A DNA stretch of 64,000 nucleotides from Falsiroseomonas oleicola. Lineage in GTDB: Bacteria > Pseudomonadota > Alphaproteobacteria > Acetobacterales > Acetobacteraceae. The stretch covers positions 620,001 to 684,000 of the forward strand of contig NZ_JAERQM010000002.1 in NCBI RefSeq assembly GCF_019029495.1, in the 5' to 3' direction. This document shows, piece after piece, positions 7,809-15,549 of this stretch. Position 1 is the first letter of the stretch. Each line of letters opens with the position of its first letter. The notes under the pieces are model-generated. The model saw only the letters and a program-made list of their open reading frames with translations, ran no database searches and was not told the origin of the DNA. The position numbers and the translations under genes are program-made.

Positions 7809-8482
7809 TGGCGCGCATTCGTGCGACGATGACCGTTTCCGGCATGTCGGCCTCGACCGCGATAGAGGCGCAGGGGCGCCGCCAGTTGGCCGCGATTGAA
7901 GCGGGCATGGAAGGCGTGACGGAAGGCGTCCTGCTGGATCTGCGGCAGAACATCCGTGATGCCTTCCCGCGATCCAGCCGGCTGCCCACGACGATCACGG
8001 GGGAAGCTCGCGGGGCGGAGCGGGGGCTGCCGCCGGCCGCGCTGATCTATCCGCGGCGTGGCGCCAATGTCGCCGAGCTGCTGGAATCGCATACTGGCGC
8101 AACCATTACGCCGCGTGGCGGCAAGGCGCTGGCGATCCCGCTGCGCGGGGTGCCGCGCATCGGCTATCAGCGCCGGCGTCAGATGACGCCGGAACAATAC
8201 CGCGCGACTTTTGGGCGGGACTCTCTGCATTTCGTGCCGGCACGGCCGGGCTCAAAAGCGTTGGGCTATCTGGCCGCGACGCGAAAGGCAGGGCGGGATT
8301 TCACGCGCGGCAAGCCCGGCACGCGCCGGAGCGGGCGGCAGCCGAAGCGGTACGATCTGCTGTTTGTGCTGGTGCGGGCGGTGGTGCTGCCGGCCCGCCT
8401 GAAGCCTCTGCCGATCATCGAAAAATGGGTGGAGCTGGCGCCGGTCTATATCGAACGGGCGGCCGCGCTGATTGGGGAATAG
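7808..8482 (+). CDS. Phage protein before the tape measure (possibly DUF6441-type)
   Basis: A 224-residue basic protein that starts at ATG 7808, overlapping the previous stop (TGATG). It shows EGVLLDLRQNIRDAFPRSSRL and NVAELLESHTGATITPRGG, then a Lys/Arg-rich middle and a C-terminal YDLLFVLVRAVVLPARLK. The pattern resembles DUF6441-type proteins from alphaproteobacterial phages, but I cannot confirm this. It lies between the chaperone pair and the tape measure, so a role in tail assembly is likely. The upstream extension of the frame to 7559 lies inside the chaperone T domain and was not used. Confidence 0.55.
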   Translation: MARIRATMTVSGMSASTAIEAQGRRQLAAIEAGMEGVTEGVLLDLRQNIRDAFPRSSRLPTTITGEARGAERGLPPAALIYPRRGANVAELLESHTGATITPRGGKALAIPLRGVPRIGYQRRRQMTPEQYRATFGRDSLHFVPARPGSKALGYLAATRKAGRDFTRGKPGTRRSGRQPKRYDLLFVLVRAVVLPARLKPLPIIEKWVELAPVYIERAAALIGE

Positions 8483-8485
8483 CTC

Positions 8486-11392
8486 ATGAGCGGATCGCGC
8501 GGCCGCGGCACCTACAACTTCCGCATCCAGGCGGAGGGGTTCGCCGAATTCGTCCAGGACCTGCGCAGCGTCGCGGGCGAATCCGAGGCCGCCAACCGCG
8601 CCATCGAAACCCTGGTGCGATCCAGCCCGCAACTGGCCAGCGCCATGGAGGTGGCTGCCGCCGCGACGGAACGGGCGGCGAAGCGGGCGGTGGAGTTGCG
8701 GGAGCAACAGGATCGCGGTGCCAGTTCGGCAGGTCGCGCGACACAGACGGTGGGCGGGCTGTCCACGGCGCTGGGCGACCTGGAAGGCAAGACGACGGCA
8801 GCGCGTCGCGCGGCCGGTGATTTGCGGGGCGCGCTGGATCTGATCGGCGCCAGCACCATCGCCCAGCGGGTGGGCGATGTCAGCAGCATCATCTCTAACG
8901 TCGGCGATCTTTTCGGCACGGCTGGGCTGGCCGCGGGGCGCTTCGAGGGCGCCTTGTCGCTACTGTCCGGGCGGCTGGCCGCAGTGGCCGGTATCGTCGC
9001 CTTGCCGCTGTTCCTGCAATCCGTGGGACTCGGCATCAGCACCGCTGGCGAGGCGGCGCAGACCGCCAGTGGCGCGATGGGCCAGTGGCAAGAGACGCTG
9101 CTGCGCCTCAATCCGACTCTGGAGCAGACGGCCGCTGCCGCGAATGCTGCGGCGGATGCAATCCGCAAGGCCAATCTGGCGAGCCTGGAAAGCAGCTTCG
9201 GCGTTAACCTTGATCGGCGCGCTGCGGCTATCGCGCGACTGCCTCAAATTGACGCACAGTTGGTGCAGGCCGAGCGTTCGGCCGCAGAGGCGGAGGCGCG
9301 TGCCGTTAGCCTGACTGTGCAGGCGGGGGCGGATGCGCAGAGTCCGATTTTGCGAAACCGTACCCTGCTCGGCGCCAGCACAATCGACGAGGCTAATCGT
9401 GCGGCCCAAGCTGCTGCGGCGGCGCGGGAGCGTGTGACCGCGCTGCGAAACGAGCGCCTTCAATACGAGGGCGAAATCCAGCGGCTTTCGGAAACCGCGG
9501 CGGAATTCCAGAACGCCCGCGCGTTGATCCAGGGCGCCATCTACGGCGAGCCTGCCGGTCCGGAGGCGCCGGCCGGGCTGCCGGCGTCGGCGGCAGCGGC
9601 GGCAGCCGTCGGTCGCCGCATCGCCGACACCTCCGCGCGCGACGCGGCCGAGCTTGAGCGCGACTTCCAGCGTTCCGAGCAACTGGCCCGGCGAACGGCG
9701 GAGGCGCAGTTCGATGCCTTCAGCCGCGTCCAGACCGAAATCACCCGCGCGCAGCAGCGCGAGGAAGCGGTGCGGGAACGCTCGGCGGAGCGGGTCACGG
9801 ACAGCATCACCCGCTATGCGGCCGATGGCTTCGCGGACCTGTTCCAGAGCGTGGAGGGCGGCTGGGCGGCGACGCTGCGCAAGCTGCAGCAGACGGCCCA
9901 GAGCACGGTCATCCGCTTCGGGGCGGAGGCGCTTATCCGCCCGGTGGTCGCCTCCGGCGTCAATGCGCTGGGGCTGGGAAGCGGCGCCGGCGGCCTGTCG
10001 GACCTGCTGGGCCTCGGCCAGACCTTCGGCCAGGCGACCAGCCTTCTGGGGCTCGGCAGCGGTGGCGGCATCGGCAGCTTGCTGGCACAGCCGATCTTTG
10101 GCCAGGCGGCGCTGACCAGCTCCACGAACAGTGCCTTGGCCGCGCTGGGGCCGGGCGTCTACGGCCCGGCGGCGCCTTCGGCCCTCGGGCTGGGCGGCGC
10201 GACCTTCGGTCAGGCGCTGGGCGGCATCGGTGGCGGCTTCGCCATCGGCAGCACCATCGGCGGCCTGATCGCCGGCAACAGCGCGGCGCGGCAGACCAGT
10301 GCGCAGATCGGCGCGGGGCTCGGCGCCGGCGCCGGCTTCCTGATCGGCGGGCCGGTGGGCGGGCTGATCGGCGGCGGCCTGGGTGGCGCGCTGGGTGGCG
10401 TCCTCGGCCCCGGCGAAAAGACCAACGCCTTCGGCTATGGCGTGACGGCCGCCGGCGGGCAGCTTGGCCTGTCCGGGCTGTCCACCACGGGCGATGGCGC
10501 GGGCGGGGATCAGGCGATCGCCGCGGCGCAGCAGCAGGTGGCGCAGATCAACGCCGCGCTGGCCGCTGCCGGGCTGACGGTGCGCGACAACAACCGCGCT
10601 GTCACCGGAGGCGGCAATCGCCCGACCGATGGCAGCCAATCCGCCAGCTTTGAAGAGGCGCTGCGCACCTTCCGCTTCAGCAGCGGGAACGGCAACGTCC
10701 AGACGGCGCTGGATCGCCGGCCGGAAGCGACGCTGGATGAGGCCCTGGCCATCGCCCAGAATTTCGAGGCGGTGAAAGCCGCCATCGAATCGCTGACGGC
10801 CGCGCCGGTTTCCGCCCTGACGGCGGAGCTGCGGCAGATCGGCGTCGTCTTCGACGCGGCCCGCGCCAGCGCGGCGGAGTACGGCCTGGCGCAGGACGAG
10901 CTGAACCGGCGCCAGCAGGAAGCGGTGACGCTGGCCGAGACCCGGTCGGAGGCCGGGTTGCTCGGCGGGCTGACACAGCGGTCGCGGATCCTCGGCGGCT
11001 TTCTGGAAACGCGGGCGCGGTCGACCGGGTCGGCGCAGTCGCAGTTCGCCGCGGCGCGGTCGCAGTTCGACAATGCCTTGGCGGCGGCCGGCGCGGCGGG
11101 CACGGAATCCGCCGATCTGTCCGGCCTGGTGCGGTCGGCGGAGGCTTTGCTCACCGCCAATTCGGCCTTCAACGGCGGCGGCGCGCAGGCGGCGGCGGTG
11201 GAAGCGCAGGTGCGCGGCGCGATCATCGCGGTGGGCGGGCAGTTGGACCTGCCCGGTTTCACCGATGACCTGACGGGCGCGATCTACCGCGCTGGCGAAC
11301 GGCAGGTGAATGAGCTGCAACTGTTGCGCAATGAGGTGACCGCGATGCGAGAGGAACTGCGTGGCATCCGCCTGCTGTCCGCGCGCGGATGA
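8486..11392 (+). CDS. Tail tape measure protein
   Basis: A 968-residue protein that sets tail length and is ejected with the DNA. The N-terminal half is strongly helical (coiled-coil-like Ala/Glu/Arg runs, for example EAANRAIETLVRSSPQLASA). The middle has hydrophobic, Gly-rich membrane-like stretches (VAGIVALPLFLQSVGLGIS; FAIGSTIGGLIAGNSAA; GAGFLIGGPVGGLIGGG) that in other phages help to cross the host membrane. The C-terminal part is helical again. It is the longest gene of the block, in the expected place before the tail-tip genes. At about 1.5 angstrom per residue a tail near 145 nm would be expected (family rule of thumb, not measured). Confidence 0.88.
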   Translation: MSGSRGRGTYNFRIQAEGFAEFVQDLRSVAGESEAANRAIETLVRSSPQLASAMEVAAAATERAAKRAVELREQQDRGASSAGRATQTVGGLSTALGDLEGKTTAARRAAGDLRGALDLIGASTIAQRVGDVSSIISNVGDLFGTAGLAAGRFEGALSLLSGRLAAVAGIVALPLFLQSVGLGISTAGEAAQTASGAMGQWQETLLRLNPTLEQTAAAANAAADAIRKANLASLESSFGVNLDRRAAAIARLPQIDAQLVQAERSAAEAEARAVSLTVQAGADAQSPILRNRTLLGASTIDEANRAAQAAAAARERVTALRNERLQYEGEIQRLSETAAEFQNARALIQGAIYGEPAGPEAPAGLPASAAAAAAVGRRIADTSARDAAELERDFQRSEQLARRTAEAQFDAFSRVQTEITRAQQREEAVRERSAERVTDSITRYAADGFADLFQSVEGGWAATLRKLQQTAQSTVIRFGAEALIRPVVASGVNALGLGSGAGGLSDLLGLGQTFGQATSLLGLGSGGGIGSLLAQPIFGQAALTSSTNSALAALGPGVYGPAAPSALGLGGATFGQALGGIGGGFAIGSTIGGLIAGNSAARQTSAQIGAGLGAGAGFLIGGPVGGLIGGGLGGALGGVLGPGEKTNAFGYGVTAAGGQLGLSGLSTTGDGAGGDQAIAAAQQQVAQINAALAAAGLTVRDNNRAVTGGGNRPTDGSQSASFEEALRTFRFSSGNGNVQTALDRRPEATLDEALAIAQNFEAVKAAIESLTAAPVSALTAELRQIGVVFDAARASAAEYGLAQDELNRRQQEAVTLAETRSEAGLLGGLTQRSRILGGFLETRARSTGSAQSQFAAARSQFDNALAAAGAAGTESADLSGLVRSAEALLTANSAFNGGGAQAAAVEAQVRGAIIAVGGQLDLPGFTDDLTGAIYRAGERQVNELQLLRNEVTAMREELRGIRLLSARG

Positions 11393-13095
11393 CGGCCCTC
11401 GCCCCGCTTGCCGCCGCGCCGCTGGCGGCGCTGTGGACCCAGGCCACGCCGCAGGCCGTCGCCGTGCTCGCCCCCGCCGACCTGGTGGGCGGGGAGGCGG
11501 TGTGGATGCTGCTGCTGGGCGTGTCCGGTGCCACCGGAACGCCGGCGCCGGCGCCGCTCGGCATGATGGCCGGCGCGCCGCTGGCGGCGCCGGACCGGCC
11601 GGCCGATGTGCCCAGCGATGCGCCGGAGATTCGCGTTTCCGACCGCGGCTGGATTGGTGAGCCGGATGACCTGGCCGCGCCGAACCTGATCTGGGCGGCG
11701 CGGATGATGGAGCCGCCGGCGTTGGAATTCACGCTGCCGGTGCTGCCCGAATCCGCCCGCCGCCGTGTCGCGACGGCGGGGGAGGTGCTGCTGGCCAATG
11801 GCGATGGCGCGCTGGACTATCTGGCGGGGGACTGGCGGGTGGGCGGGCAGCCTGTGACGCTGCTGCGCGGCCCGCATCGCCGGCCTCGCCACGCGCCATT
11901 TGCCGAGTTTGTGGAGGTGGCGCGGCTGCGCGCGCGCGGCGCGGCCAGCGGTACATCCCGCCTCGCCCTGCCGCTGCGCGATCCCGGCGCGGACCTGTCC
12001 GTGCCGCTTGCGCCGCTCTATGCCGGCGCGGGTGGGGCGGAGGGTGGCAGCGACCTCGCCGGGGCGCCGAAGCCGGTGCTGTACGGGATCAAGCGGCGGA
12101 TCGAGCCGGTGCTGGTCGATCCCGCCCGCTACATCTACCAGATCCACGACGGCGCGATCGAGGAAGTCATCGCGGTGCGGGATCGCGGCGCACCCCTGAC
12201 CGATGTGGGGGACTCGCTGTCCTACGCGGCGCTGGAATCCTTCGTGCCGGGCGCGGGCGAATTCCGCACCTGCCGGTCGGCCGGCATGGTGCGGGTGGAA
12301 CCTGCCGGGGCCGATGGCGTGTCCCTGCTGACGGTCGATGCGCGGGGCGCCACGGCCTTTGGCGGCTATTCGGCGGGCACGCCCGCCAGCATTGCTCGCA
12401 AGCTGCTGCTGGGGCCTGGCGGCCTTTCCGCCGCGGCCTTGGTCCAGGACGCGTTCGGCGCCTGGCCGGTCGGCGAGGCGGGGCTGTACCTGATCGGCGG
12501 CACGGTGGCGGAGGCGATGGACGCGCTCGCGGCCGGGGTCGCCGGCTGGTGGGGCGCTGATCGGATGGGCCGATACGACGGTGGGCAGGCGACCGCGCCG
12601 GAGGGCATGGGGGCCGCCTGGGTGATCCAGCCCTGGATGCTGCGCGCCCCGCCGGAGGAAGCCGGCACGCCGGATGCGCCGCGCTGGCGCACCACGGTGG
12701 GCTATGCGGCGCCGGGCCGGGTGATGCGGGCGGAGGATCTGGCAGGCAGTGTTTCCACCGCCGATCGCGACGCCTGGGGGAAGGAATTCCAGCCTGCCGT
12801 TGCCTTCGACGCCACGGTGCGGGCGACCTATCCGCAGGCGGATGAAGCGCCGAACCTAATCAGCGTCTTCGACCAGGAAGGGGATGCTGCGGCGTTGGCG
12901 ACGCAGTTGCAGGGGCTGCACGGCGTGCCGCGCCGGACATGGCGCGTGGCGCTCAACCGGGCCGGGCTGGCGGTACAGCCGGGCACGGCGCTGCGGCTGA
13001 TCTGGCCGCGGCACGGCCTGACCTCTGGTCGCACGCTGCTGGCCCGGGGCATTTCGATCCGCGGCGATCGTGCCGAGTTGCTGCTGTGGGGGTGA
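11389..13095 (+). CDS. Tail tip / hub-like protein
   Basis: A 568-residue protein directly after the tape measure, overlapping it by four bases. This position normally holds distal tail, hub or baseplate proteins. The sequence is beta-rich, with an Ala/Pro-rich start, a FTLPVLPESARRRVATAGE segment, GEFRTCRSAGMVRVEP, and a C-terminal part ending in ISIRGDRAELLLWG. No catalytic motif was found. The specific family is not recognised, so the role is from position. Confidence 0.55.
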   Translation: MTALAPLAAAPLAALWTQATPQAVAVLAPADLVGGEAVWMLLLGVSGATGTPAPAPLGMMAGAPLAAPDRPADVPSDAPEIRVSDRGWIGEPDDLAAPNLIWAARMMEPPALEFTLPVLPESARRRVATAGEVLLANGDGALDYLAGDWRVGGQPVTLLRGPHRRPRHAPFAEFVEVARLRARGAASGTSRLALPLRDPGADLSVPLAPLYAGAGGAEGGSDLAGAPKPVLYGIKRRIEPVLVDPARYIYQIHDGAIEEVIAVRDRGAPLTDVGDSLSYAALESFVPGAGEFRTCRSAGMVRVEPAGADGVSLLTVDARGATAFGGYSAGTPASIARKLLLGPGGLSAAALVQDAFGAWPVGEAGLYLIGGTVAEAMDALAAGVAGWWGADRMGRYDGGQATAPEGMGAAWVIQPWMLRAPPEEAGTPDAPRWRTTVGYAAPGRVMRAEDLAGSVSTADRDAWGKEFQPAVAFDATVRATYPQADEAPNLISVFDQEGDAAALATQLQGLHGVPRRTWRVALNRAGLAVQPGTALRLIWPRHGLTSGRTLLARGISIRGDRAELLLWG

Positions 13096-13096
13096 C

Positions 13097-13882
13097 ATGG
13101 GCACGCTGATTTCCTGGGTGAACCTGGCCGATGCGGCGGCGGAGATCTCCGCGACGTCGGAGGGGGCCGGGCTCGGCGTGCGCAACCTGCTGACCGAACC
13201 CGTGGCGGAGGTCTGGCGCTGCCCGCCCTTGGCCTCCGGCGCGGCGGCGCATGTCAATGTGGACCTCGGCGGCGCGCGGACGATCGGCCTGGTGGCGCTG
13301 TTCGCCCCGCGGGATGGCCTGCTGGTCGCGGGCTACAGCGTGCGACTGTTCCTGAGTGCCGTCGCCGCCGGCGGCGATGATGTGGCGGATGTCGCGCTGG
13401 CGCCGCTGGATTTGCCGGCTGGGCGCGGCGCATGGCGGTATGTGCTGCCGGTGCCGGCGGAGGTGCGATTCATCCAGCTGCGCTTCGTCTCCGGCGGTGC
13501 GGGCGAATACCTGCAGCTCGGGCGGCTGTGGATCGGCCCGGACTTCCGGCCTGCCGTGCCATTCAGCCGCACCGATCATGCGCGCGGCGTTATCAGCGCC
13601 GGGCTGGCGGAGCGCAGCACAATTTCCGGCATCCTGTCGGCGCAGCGCGGCGCGACGCTGCGTAACCCGACCTTCAGCCTGCCGCTGCTGACCGATGCGG
13701 AGGCAGACGTGGTTGAGGACATGGCCCTGGCGGCCGGCAACTTCGGCCAGGTGGTGGCCAGCCCGCGCACCCAGGCGGGCGCGGCGGGCTTTGTCCTTGG
13801 GCGATTCGAGACGCCGCCTTCGCCCCGCATCGTGACGCCCCTGCGCTGGAGCGCGAGTTTTTCGGTTGTGGAGGATCTGTGA
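13097..13882 (+). CDS. Tail-tip-associated protein, unassigned
   Basis: A 261-residue protein that starts one base after the previous stop (TGACATG). It looks beta-rich: LISWVNLADAAAEISATSEG, then AAAHVNVDLGGARTIGLVALF and EVRFIQLRFVSGGAGEYLQLG, which suggests a jelly-roll or carbohydrate-binding fold. A later FSLPLLTDAEADVVEDMALA helix leads to the C-terminal strand RWSASFSVVEDL. It is part of the tail-tip run. No function is assigned beyond a probable structural role at the tail end. Confidence 0.5.
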   Translation: MGTLISWVNLADAAAEISATSEGAGLGVRNLLTEPVAEVWRCPPLASGAAAHVNVDLGGARTIGLVALFAPRDGLLVAGYSVRLFLSAVAAGGDDVADVALAPLDLPAGRGAWRYVLPVPAEVRFIQLRFVSGGAGEYLQLGRLWIGPDFRPAVPFSRTDHARGVISAGLAERSTISGILSAQRGATLRNPTFSLPLLTDAEADVVEDMALAAGNFGQVVASPRTQAGAAGFVLGRFETPPSPRIVTPLRWSASFSVVEDL

Positions 13883-14572
13883 ATGGCACGGACGGTGCTT
13901 GGGGATGCGGTGCTGGTCACCACCACCACGACGGGGACCGGCACCTATGCGCTGGGCAGCGCGGTGGCCGGCTACTTCCATCCGGCGGATGCGAATGTGG
14001 CCAGCGGCAGTCGCGTGTCCTTCGTGGTGGTGGACAGCCTGACGGCGCCGACGGCGCGCGAGATCGGCGAGGGTGTGCTGACCACGGGCAGCCCCTGGAC
14101 CCTGACCCGGGCGACCATCCGCAACAGCCTGTTCGACGGCGCATCCGTCTCGGGCAGCGCGCTGAACTGGCCGGCGGGCACGCGCTACGTCTTTCTCACG
14201 CCGATCGCCGCGCGCACGCCGCAGCTCGATACCGACAATGCGCTGCATGCCGTGAACGTTCCGAAGGCCTGGGCGGTGTTCAACGGGTCTGGTCTGATCG
14301 CCAGCCATGGCATCGCCAGCATCACGGATCATGGCGTGGGCGACGTGACCTTCACCTTCGACGAAGCCTTTCCGGATGCGAATTACTGCATCCTGGGCAC
14401 GGCATCGCTGATCTCCAGCGACGGCGCCATCACCACCTTTCAGCCGCGATCCGATACCAGCCAGATCGCCGCCTCCGCCTGCCGGATGCTGTGCAGCTAT
14501 GATGTCAGCGCCTCCGGCCGCACCGCCGTTGATGCGCCCTATATGAGCGTGTCGTTTCTGGGAGAGCCGTGA
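13883..14572 (+). CDS. Tail protein, probable tail-fibre or tip component
   Basis: A 229-residue protein starting directly after the previous stop. The N-terminal part is Thr/Gly-rich (LVTTTTTGTGTYALGSAVAG) and contains GSPWTLTRATIRNSLFDGA, a pattern common in short phage tail proteins. The C-terminal half (VPKAWAVFNGSG, ITDHGVGDVTFTFDEAFPD, NYCILGTASL) resembles the C-terminal shaft or knob regions of tail fibres. It overlaps the next gene by one base (TGATG). Likely part of the host-contact structure. Confidence 0.55.
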   Translation: MARTVLGDAVLVTTTTTGTGTYALGSAVAGYFHPADANVASGSRVSFVVVDSLTAPTAREIGEGVLTTGSPWTLTRATIRNSLFDGASVSGSALNWPAGTRYVFLTPIAARTPQLDTDNALHAVNVPKAWAVFNGSGLIASHGIASITDHGVGDVTFTFDEAFPDANYCILGTASLISSDGAITTFQPRSDTSQIAASACRMLCSYDVSASGRTAVDAPYMSVSFLGEP

Positions 14573-14814
14573 TGCTGCAACGGATCATCTATCCGCAGGA
14601 TGGCGGGCCGATTGCCGTGGTGACGCCGGCGCGCGTGGTGCCGCGGGGCGATGAGACGCCGCCGGAGGCATTGCTTCGGCTGGCGCGCCAGGTGGTTCCG
14701 GCGGGCCGGCCATTCCGCATCGCGCTCGCGTCGGAGCTGCCAGCGGATCGCACCTGGCGCGATGCCTGGACCGCCGATTTCAGCAGCCCGGACGGGCATG
14801 GGGGTGAGGCATGA
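14572..14814 (+). CDS. Small tail-region protein, unknown function
   Basis: An 80-residue protein starting at ATG 14572, overlapping the previous stop by one base. It contains QRIIYPQDGGPIAVVTPA and GRPFRIALASELPADRTWRD; the second half reads like a conserved small phage protein I have seen in this position but cannot name. It overlaps the following gene by four bases, so it is very likely co-translated. Confidence 0.5.
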   Translation: MLQRIIYPQDGGPIAVVTPARVVPRGDETPPEALLRLARQVVPAGRPFRIALASELPADRTWRDAWTADFSSPDGHGGEA

Positions 14815-15083
14815 TCGTCATCGATCCTGATCGGGCGCGCGCGGTGCATCGGGACCGGCTGCGCGCCGCACGCGCGCCGCTGCTGGCAGCGCTGGATGCG
14901 GCGTTCCTGCGCGCGCTGGAGGCCGGCGAATCCGCGGCGGACATCGTCGCCCGCAAGCAGGCGCTGCGCGATGCGCCGGCAGCGCCGGAGATCGACGCGG
15001 CGGCGCCCGATGACCTGCCCGGCACGATCGGGGATGCCGAGCTGCGTGACCGCTACGCGGCGATGTTCCTGCCGCAGGCCTGA
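14811..15083 (+). CDS. Small tail-assembly-type protein (XkdW/fibre-region-like)
   Basis: A 90-residue helical protein: MIVIDPDRARAVHRDRLRAAR, then LLAALDAAFLRALEAGE and IVARKQALRDAPAAPEID. This pattern (DxxRAxxxHRDRLR, then a KQxLRD segment) recurs in small proteins next to phage tail-fibre genes and resembles fibre-assembly helper domains. It starts at 14811 with a four-base overlap with the previous gene. Function inferred from resemblance and position only. Confidence 0.5.
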   Translation: MIVIDPDRARAVHRDRLRAARAPLLAALDAAFLRALEAGESAADIVARKQALRDAPAAPEIDAAAPDDLPGTIGDAELRDRYAAMFLPQA

Positions 15084-15126
15084 CGCCTGGCCGCGCGCCG
15101 GCTGATTCCATCGAGGGAGTTCTGCG

Positions 15127-15546
15127 ATGTCTGTTTCCGTCGCCCCGATCGGGCGCTTGCGGACGGCTGCGCGCGTCTCGGGGCTCGATCCGCAATTTTT
15201 CGTGGGCAGCACCGTCACCTGGCTTGCCGAGTTTCGCGACCCGGTGACGAAGGTCCTGCGGGCTGCGCCGGGCGATGTCGTCTTTGTCTACGCCGCACCA
15301 GACGGGACGCCGCTCAACGGATTGGTGGGGCAGGTGGTGTCCACGGGGGTCTACGCGGCATCGATCACCCCCGACGATATCGGGGGGTGGTTTGTGCGGA
15401 TCGAGGTGCTGGGCGCGCGCATCGATGAGCGCGCATTCGGCGTCGTCGCGAGCAGCATCGATCTGGATGCTGAGGCCGGCCCTGTGCTGGTCGACGATGA
15501 CGGTGAGTATCTGCTGCTGGATGACGGCACGGCGATGGAGGCCTGA
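15127..15546 (+). CDS. Tail-region protein, Ig-like
   Basis: A 139-residue beta-type protein with VTWLAEFRDPVTKVLRAAPGD and VVSTGVYAASITPDDIGGWFV, a strand pattern like an Ig/FN3-type domain used in tail fibres and surface decorations. It has a GAGGGAG ribosome site before ATG 15127 and is followed after three bases by the large fibre gene. The Asp-rich C-terminus (VDDDGEYLLLDDG) could bind metal. No specific family recognised. Confidence 0.5.
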   Translation: MSVSVAPIGRLRTAARVSGLDPQFFVGSTVTWLAEFRDPVTKVLRAAPGDVVFVYAAPDGTPLNGLVGQVVSTGVYAASITPDDIGGWFVRIEVLGARIDERAFGVVASSIDLDAEAGPVLVDDDGEYLLLDDGTAMEA

Positions 15547-15549
15547 GAC

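Noticed and set aside
8960-11320. 786-residue leftward ORF
   Set aside because: It is opposite the tape measure gene and is Arg/Ala/Gly-rich without a domain pattern.
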